Positions 14,592 to 18,136 of a DNA stretch of 18,136 bases are shown here, one piece after another. The position numbers and the translations under genes are program-made. Positions within the stretch are counted from its first letter, which is position 1; each line of letters starts with the position of its first letter. The stretch is taken from the NCBI GenBank assembly GCA_023271485.1, contig JALPXT010000015.1, positions 1 through 18,136 of the forward strand. The letters are read 5' to 3'. The notes under the pieces were generated by a model. It worked only from the letters and a program-made list of their open reading frames with translations. It made no database searches and was not told the origin of the DNA. Source of the DNA: Dehalococcoidia bacterium. GTDB taxonomy: Bacteria > Chloroflexota > Dehalococcoidia > SZUA-161 > SpSt-899.

Positions 14592-14632
14592 GGCTAAACT
14601 TTTGAGGGCTGTGGGAGTCCTCTCCCTCAGCC

Positions 14633-15325
14633 TTAAAAGGGGTCTCTCAGCATTACAACCTCAAATCCTTCAGCATACGGGATCGTTTTTTCGCCCGTCT
14701 CAGGACTGGTTACTAAGTATGGGGCCTCAGCTCTTTGGTCATAAAAGAATAACCTTTGACCGAGCCGCTGAGCCCAACCCTTTATGTACTCTTCTGTAAA
14801 ATACCGCGTCTTACCATACGCCCTCTCCATTGTTCGGCAAGCTTCTAGCTTTTTTCTCATTTCTTCCTCGCCAAAAGTTAAAAAGAGGACTGGAGAAAAA
14901 GAGTCCTCCAGCGGCCCGGTGTACTCCAGCAGATTCTTCACCTTCCTTGCGCCTGACCTTGTTCCGATGCTCACCCACCGGTGATGATGGTGCCTGTCCT
15001 TAGGAGAGTGCGTAAAGACAATGAATGGGTCATATTGGCGTATTAGTTTATCATAGACCAGGTCTCGAACCATTTTCTCGGGGGTTGTTGTTCTTTTGTC
15101 TACAACCTCTGGTCTATCCAGATCCTCCTCCGTTATATCGCCCAAAATGAGCTCATATCCTAGCATTTGGGAGGCCTCTCTAGCAGCTTCCACCCTTAGC
15201 GGATCAACTGTAACCGCCAGTCCAATTACCTTGTAATCCCTCCTTGCAAGATACTGGATGGTTCCGCCGCAAGCTAATTCAATGTCATCCAGATGTGCCC
15301 CGACAATTCCAACTGTCCTGTCCAT
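14633..15325 (-). CDS. PIG-L family zinc-dependent deacetylase
   Basis: Predicted N-deacetylase of 230 residues. The zinc motif reads VGAHLDDIELACGG (canonical AHPDDxE, with Pro changed to Leu), giving His-x-Asp-Asp near residues 11-14; the third ligand region THSPKDRHHHHRW matches the family's THSxxDxHxDH but with His replacing the second Asp. The family includes GlcNAc-PI, mycothiol and bacillithiol deacetylases and antibiotic deacetylases. I prefer ATG 15325 because GGAGGT lies 7 nt upstream; ATG 15340 is five codons earlier. It overlaps the upstream TIM-barrel gene by about 40 bp, so translation is coupled. A small amino sugar or its conjugate is the likely substrate (inference). Confidence 0.88.
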   Translation of the reverse strand: MDRTVGIVGAHLDDIELACGGTIQYLARRDYKVIGLAVTVDPLRVEAAREASQMLGYELILGDITEEDLDRPEVVDKRTTTPEKMVRDLVYDKLIRQYDPFIVFTHSPKDRHHHHRWVSIGTRSGARKVKNLLEYTGPLEDSFSPVLFLTFGEEEMRKKLEACRTMERAYGKTRYFTEEYIKGWAQRLGQRLFFYDQRAEAPYLVTSPETGEKTIPYAEGFEVVMLRDPF

Positions 15326-16199
15326 CTGTGGCACCTCCATGACTCCTTAATCTTTTCAAATATCTCAGTTGCCCCCGTAGTTCATCATCGCACTCCACAT
15401 TGAGGAGTAACCTTCCTCGATGCCGGCTCTTTCCCTGGACGACATACTCAACAATGCTTTTAGCCTCCTCCAGTCGGTAGAAAGGCTGATTGATGTCATG
15501 CCATTCTCCACCTTCCAGCAATGGCGAATTCACATGGACCTCACCGATATGCTGAACACCGATATCTCTTACAAAGTCAAGAGGATGAATCTTGAGGCGA
15601 GAAGATGTAATTATAACATGACCGACGTCTAGCAATACCAAACAATTGGTCTCTTTTACCATCTCTCGGATGAAGCCTGGCTCACAAACGTACTCGTATG
15701 CACCAGTGGAGTGATAGTCAAGGTTTTCTACCAGGATTTCACCTGTGTACCCCAACCTTCTGAACCTGTCCGAAATCACTGATAGTGATCTGGAAATCCT
15801 TTTGAACACCTCTTCTCTGGAGAGAATTCTGCCTATTGCAAAGTTGTGATTGTCTCTACCTTCGGTTCCTACTTCCTCAGATGAAAATCCTAGATGGAAA
15901 GAGATGACGATTGGTTTCAACAGCCGATAAACTTCATATAGAGCTGAGTCATCGGTCTTAACCACGTCCAGAGCTTTGCTTGACAGCAAATTAAACGTGC
16001 TGCGTTTCTGGCCAGAAGAGGGGAGATATTGAACATGCATCGATCTAAATGGGACATTATTCAGAATGTCGGCATTGGATGTTAGAAATTCGAGTTCGAG
16101 GTTCTTGACTTCCACAAAGTCTAACTCGGCATCTGCTATTTCACGTCTATTCTTAGGGCTAAGCGTTGCTCCTATCCTGATCATCCCATCATCGCGCAT
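15285..16199 (-). CDS. Metal-binding TIM-barrel protein, DUF692 (MbnB/TglH)-like or xylose-isomerase-like
   Basis: 304-residue protein with the metal-ligand pattern of the xylose isomerase-like TIM-barrel superfamily (sugar isomerases, endonuclease IV, DUF692 multinuclear iron oxidases). Candidate ligands in order are H55 (RSMHVQ), H102 (SFHLGF), E158 (LVENLDYH), D191 and H194 (LLDVGHV), H222 (EVHVNS), H234 and D235 (EWHDINQPF) and E269 (NVECDD). This would allow a two- or three-metal site. The order VENL ... LLLDVGH ... GEVHVN ... HDINQP is more like DUF692 than typical sugar epimerases, but I am not certain. The ATG at 16199 has GAGGAG 8 nt upstream. First gene of the trio; overlaps the PIG-L gene. 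Confidence 0.72.
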   Translation of the reverse strand: MRDDGMIRIGATLSPKNRREIADAELDFVEVKNLELEFLTSNADILNNVPFRSMHVQYLPSSGQKRSTFNLLSSKALDVVKTDDSALYEVYRLLKPIVISFHLGFSSEEVGTEGRDNHNFAIGRILSREEVFKRISRSLSVISDRFRRLGYTGEILVENLDYHSTGAYEYVCEPGFIREMVKETNCLVLLDVGHVIITSSRLKIHPLDFVRDIGVQHIGEVHVNSPLLEGGEWHDINQPFYRLEEAKSIVEYVVQGKSRHRGRLLLNVECDDELRGQLRYLKRLRSHGGATDGQDSWNCRGTSG

Positions 16200-16237
16200 G
16201 ACGCAAGCTCCTCTGCGCAGCCTTTAGTTTGCATTGC

Positions 16238-16275
16238 GCAAGATCATCAGGGGGATTCTCCCCCTGAAACCCCCT
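16238..16275. repeat. 38-bp inverted repeat, right copy
   Basis: Reverse complement of 13822-13859 with one mismatch. Lies 38 bp upstream of the TIM-barrel gene start, in its predicted leader, and includes the hairpin at 16247-16267. Confidence 0.95.
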
Positions 16276-16300
16276 AAAGCGGTCGTGCTTGAGATTTTTT

Positions 16301-16356
16301 AAAGGGGCTTCGGGGCTTCGCCCCTTTATGAGGCACAGGAATTTTTTGAAATTCCT
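16301..16356. other. Two adjacent hairpins in the leader of the minus-strand trio
   Basis: Hairpin one: 8-bp stem AAAGGGGC / GCCCCTTT (16301-16308 with 16320-16327), 11-nt loop. Hairpin two: 8-bp stem AGGAATTT / AAATTCCT (16337-16344 with 16349-16356), 4-nt loop. Neither is followed by a T-run on the strand that would need it, so they are more likely leader structure or repeat debris than terminators. Confidence 0.6.
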
Positions 16357-16398
16357 ATTCCTCAAGTAGATTCGTGCGGATTCGTTTTCAACATGCCA

Positions 16399-16427
16399 AT
16401 TATACACCGATTCGGCGACTGGTGCAA
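16399..16427 (-). promoter_or_regulatory. Sigma70-type promoter for the TIM-barrel/PIG-L/methyltransferase trio
   Basis: On the minus strand a perfect -10 TATAAT (16404-16399) with a 17-nt spacer to a weaker -35 TTGCAC (16427-16422). The transcript would start near 16392 and carry a leader of about 190 nt holding two hairpins and the right inverted-repeat copy. Confidence 0.6.
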
Positions 16428-16460
16428 CCCTGACACATCGATCTCCACCTGCGCCAGAAT

Positions 16461-16475
16461 ATCCCAATTTGGGAT
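16461..16475. promoter_or_regulatory. Palindromic operator candidate, ATCCCAATTTGGGAT
   Basis: A perfect 7-bp inverted repeat around one central base. It overlaps the -35 of the promoter of the XRE regulator gene and lies 34 bp from the divergent trio promoter, so it is well placed for autorepression and for control of both directions. Binding is not shown. Confidence 0.5.
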
Positions 16476-16498
16476 TATGGCGCCGTTGAGAGGATAAT
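16469..16498 (+). promoter_or_regulatory. Promoter candidate for the XRE regulator
   Basis: -35 TTGGGA (16469-16474), 18-nt spacer, -10 GATAAT (16493-16498). The start codon at 16531 is 32 bp downstream. The -35 lies in the palindrome. Confidence 0.45.
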
Positions 16499-16530
16499 AT
16501 AGTACAGCATCCAGAAATTCGAGTCCCTTT

Positions 16531-16764
16531 ATGAGGCATAAGAAGCAATACGAGGCGCAATACGAGCAGTTTCTTGGGAAGCTGAGGCAAGCCAGGGAGG
16601 AGGCTGGTTTGAGCCAGGCGGAGGCGGCAGAGCTGCTTTTAAGACCTCAATCCTATGTCTCTAAATGCGAATCCGGAGAGCGTCGCGTTGACGTCGTAGA
16701 ACTCCAACATTTTGCCGCGATATACGGGAAGCCGCTTTCTTTCTTTGCGGAAAACGATGGCTGA
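16531..16764 (+). CDS. XRE-family helix-turn-helix transcriptional regulator
   Basis: 77-residue DNA-binding protein made almost entirely of one HTH_3 domain: LRQAREEAGLSQAEAAELL forms helices 1-2, QSYVSKCESGER the recognition helix and following turn, and VVELQHFAAIYGKPLSFF helices 4-5. There is no effector domain, so it may be a small repressor like those of toxin-antitoxin or phage-like modules. No strong Shine-Dalgarno is visible before the ATG; with a start about 32 bp from the -10 the leader is short. A palindrome just upstream is a likely autoregulatory site. The 198 bp to the next gene argue against simple co-transcription, though both are on the plus strand. Confidence 0.9.
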   Translation: MRHKKQYEAQYEQFLGKLRQAREEAGLSQAEAAELLLRPQSYVSKCESGERRVDVVELQHFAAIYGKPLSFFAENDG

Positions 16765-16962
16765 TATGAAGTTGGCTATCATCAGCTATTATCTGCATGG
16801 CTTCGCTCCTTCACTTTCATAAATGGCAACTTTAGGTTGACTTAAGAAAATCGAAGAACCAAAGCGCTTTTTTTGAGGAAATGAAATCTAGTGATTTAGG
16901 ATGGAGAATATTGGATAAACACGAACTATAGGGAAAAACTAAAAAGGGGGAGGTGTTAAGCT

Positions 16963-18084
16963 ATGGCTACAAAGGCAGAGGATCTACTAAAGATGGTAGA
17001 AGGAGAGTTTCAGCAGGGTATGAATTCCCCTGTTGAATATATTCAGGGGGAGGAATTGAGTTTTACTACCCTTGGCTGGGATGAAGTCTCTTTGTGGTTT
17101 ATCTTTGAGACAATTAGGCTGGCACTCGAGTTTAGAGAATTTCGAAGTCAGCAAGAGAAACGATGGAAGCTTATTGAAGATTTTTGGTCTTCTTTTCTAC
17201 CCTCTGAATTCCTTAGAAAGAGTCAAATCCGATGTGGCGAGCAAAGAGAAAGCAATAGAAGACCTAATGCCTTCGATCTTCAAGGCATCCGTAACGCGCA
17301 ACGTCTGCCTACTCAGGGTTTTCTTAATTGGGAAAGTGAGAAGCTCAAGCAACTATGGAAGCAATACCATGATCCTATTCAGTTTGTAAGGTACGTTGGT
17401 GCTCTAACTTTGAGGGAGTTCAGTGAGTTGGTTGAGACGTTTAAACTTAAAGAATCACCAACTCTAACTGAAAAGATTCCTTATTGGATAGAAACAGGTG
17501 GATGGATTCCAAATGACGATTCCTTGGCACTTCTAACAAGGGATGATTCCAAAAGACCTACTTACCAATTCTTCCGATTAACCAAGGAAGGAAAGGTCAA
17601 GAAGGTAACTAAAGATGAAGTAGAAAAAATAAGGGAGTCAATACGGAAAACTGGTAAAGCGCTACTAGATGAAGAGCCGGTTGAATGGATTATATACGAT
17701 ACCAAGGAGGAAAAACCCGTTGTTATACCCAAAAGATTTAGTAAACAGCCCTCTTTCAAAGAGGTTGGAGCCATAGTAATTTTTGCCGATCACCCTTCCG
17801 AAAACAAAGAGATACTGGCATTTATGGGTGATAGAGCACCTGCCTCTGCTATCTCTCCACTTGTTTTAACAGAAACACACCCTGAGTCAAAACTCCCCTT
17901 CAGAGAAATTTTTGATCGTAAAAATGAGCTTCGGCAGATTACAAAGGAAGGACACTTCGAATTAGTCCTAAAATTCACCTTTAGTAAATACCAATGGGGA
18001 GAGATTCCAGGGGAAGAAGAGCTTAAGAAGGTCAAGATCGTTGGTCTCCCTCGCCGATTAGGTGAGAAAGGGAGGCGGTCTTGA
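16963..18084 (+). CDS. Hypothetical protein of 373 residues
   Basis: I do not recognise this protein. The ATG follows a good GGAGGT Shine-Dalgarno. It is charged, Lys/Glu-rich, with no signal peptide or membrane segment. The N-terminal half has aromatic-rich helices (WDEVSLWFIFETIRLALEF, WKLIEDFWSSFLP); the C-terminal half looks mixed alpha/beta (VGAIVIFADHPSENKEILAF, LVLKFTFSKYQWGEIPG). At about 17205-17330 the neighbouring frame reads SLERVKSDVASKEKAIEDLM, which looks at least as protein-like as the frame used, so a pair of compensating frameshifts is possible. Base composition is lower in G+C than in the aminotransferase operon (27 of 60 at 17041-17100). An XRE regulator lies upstream and may control it. 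Confidence 0.72.
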   Translation: MATKAEDLLKMVEGEFQQGMNSPVEYIQGEELSFTTLGWDEVSLWFIFETIRLALEFREFRSQQEKRWKLIEDFWSSFLPSEFLRKSQIRCGEQRESNRRPNAFDLQGIRNAQRLPTQGFLNWESEKLKQLWKQYHDPIQFVRYVGALTLREFSELVETFKLKESPTLTEKIPYWIETGGWIPNDDSLALLTRDDSKRPTYQFFRLTKEGKVKKVTKDEVEKIRESIRKTGKALLDEEPVEWIIYDTKEEKPVVIPKRFSKQPSFKEVGAIVIFADHPSENKEILAFMGDRAPASAISPLVLTETHPESKLPFREIFDRKNELRQITKEGHFELVLKFTFSKYQWGEIPGEEELKKVKIVGLPRRLGEKGRRS

Positions 18085-18112
18085 ATTTAGCATTTTCGAC
18101 CATCCCTGTTCA

Positions 18113-18136
18113 TAGGTTCTAGGTTCAGGGTTCTAT
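18113..18136. repeat. Heptad array, TAGGTTC type, cut by the window edge
   Basis: Three 7-nt units (TAGGTTC twice, AGGGTTC) and a partial fourth at the end of the window, just after the 373-residue gene. Unit sequence differs from the other arrays but the period is the same. Confidence 0.85.

Noticed and set aside
16181..16234. 17-residue frame MQTKGCAEELASCAMMG with two Cys just before the DUF692-like gene, as a possible RiPP precursor
   Set aside because: No Shine-Dalgarno, overlaps the real gene start, and is very short; nothing beyond two Cys supports it.
13806..16290. Target-site duplication outside the 38-bp inverted repeats (GTGCTT on both sides)
   Set aside because: Only 6 nt, at different distances from the two repeat ends; chance is likely.
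16301..16327. Intrinsic terminator
   Set aside because: The T-run lies on the wrong side of the stem for the strand that would need it.
16189..16590. 133-residue frame on the minus strand upstream of the TIM-barrel gene
   Set aside because: It runs through the trio promoter, two hairpins and the 38-bp repeat, overlaps the XRE gene antisense, and has no family-like sequence.

Overview
The window is bacterial: Shine-Dalgarno starts (several GTG), tight operons, sigma70-type promoters, and bacterial glycan-biosynthesis families. No rRNA, tRNA or other taxonomic marker is present, so I do not name a taxon. Almost every gene boundary carries short tandem arrays of 7-nt units, which resemble the heptanucleotide STRR arrays known from cyanobacterial genomes but have other unit sequences. 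An uncultured, repeat-rich bacterium is the most that can be said.

Layout. (1) 56-10941, minus strand: a long surface-glycan operon read from a promoter near 11017-11046. First come the genes for GDP-D-glycero-alpha-D-manno-heptose: hddC, hddA, gmhA and gmhB, then a transaldolase-type aldolase that could supply sedoheptulose-7-phosphate. After these come two GT2 glycosyltransferases (one broken by a frameshift), an SDR epimerase, a small retropepsin-like protease, a second SDR epimerase, a GT4 glycosyltransferase and two SAM methyltransferases. (2) 10942-11423: a divergent intergenic region with two promoters and four different heptad arrays in a row. (3) 11424-13790, plus strand: a tight three-gene operon made of a small beta-rich protein, a DegT-type sugar aminotransferase and a Gfo/Idh/MocA dehydrogenase. 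It is visibly richer in G+C than its surroundings and suggests amino-sugar synthesis. (4) 13822-16275: a minus-strand trio (metal-binding TIM-barrel protein of the DUF692/xylose-isomerase-like type, PIG-L deacetylase, methyltransferase) bracketed by a 38-bp inverted repeat with one mismatch. (5) 16276-18136: a promoter for the trio, hairpins, a small XRE regulator with a probable operator, an unrecognised 373-residue protein and another heptad array at the window edge.

How the parts work together (inference): blocks 1 and 3 would make activated heptose and an amino sugar and assemble and methylate a polysaccharide or S-layer glycan. No flippase, polymerase or exporter lies in the window, so the locus must continue outside it. 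Block 4 looks like a separately acquired small-molecule or sugar-modification cassette.

The most unusual signals are: the heptad arrays, which differ in sequence yet share a G-T-pyrimidine core in the same phase and in one case lie in frame inside a gene; the inverted-repeat-bracketed trio; the aldolase with a transaldolase-type Glu59 inside a heptose cluster; and a 30-residue relic of a four-helix-bundle (23S rRNA intervening-sequence) protein flanked by heptad arrays.
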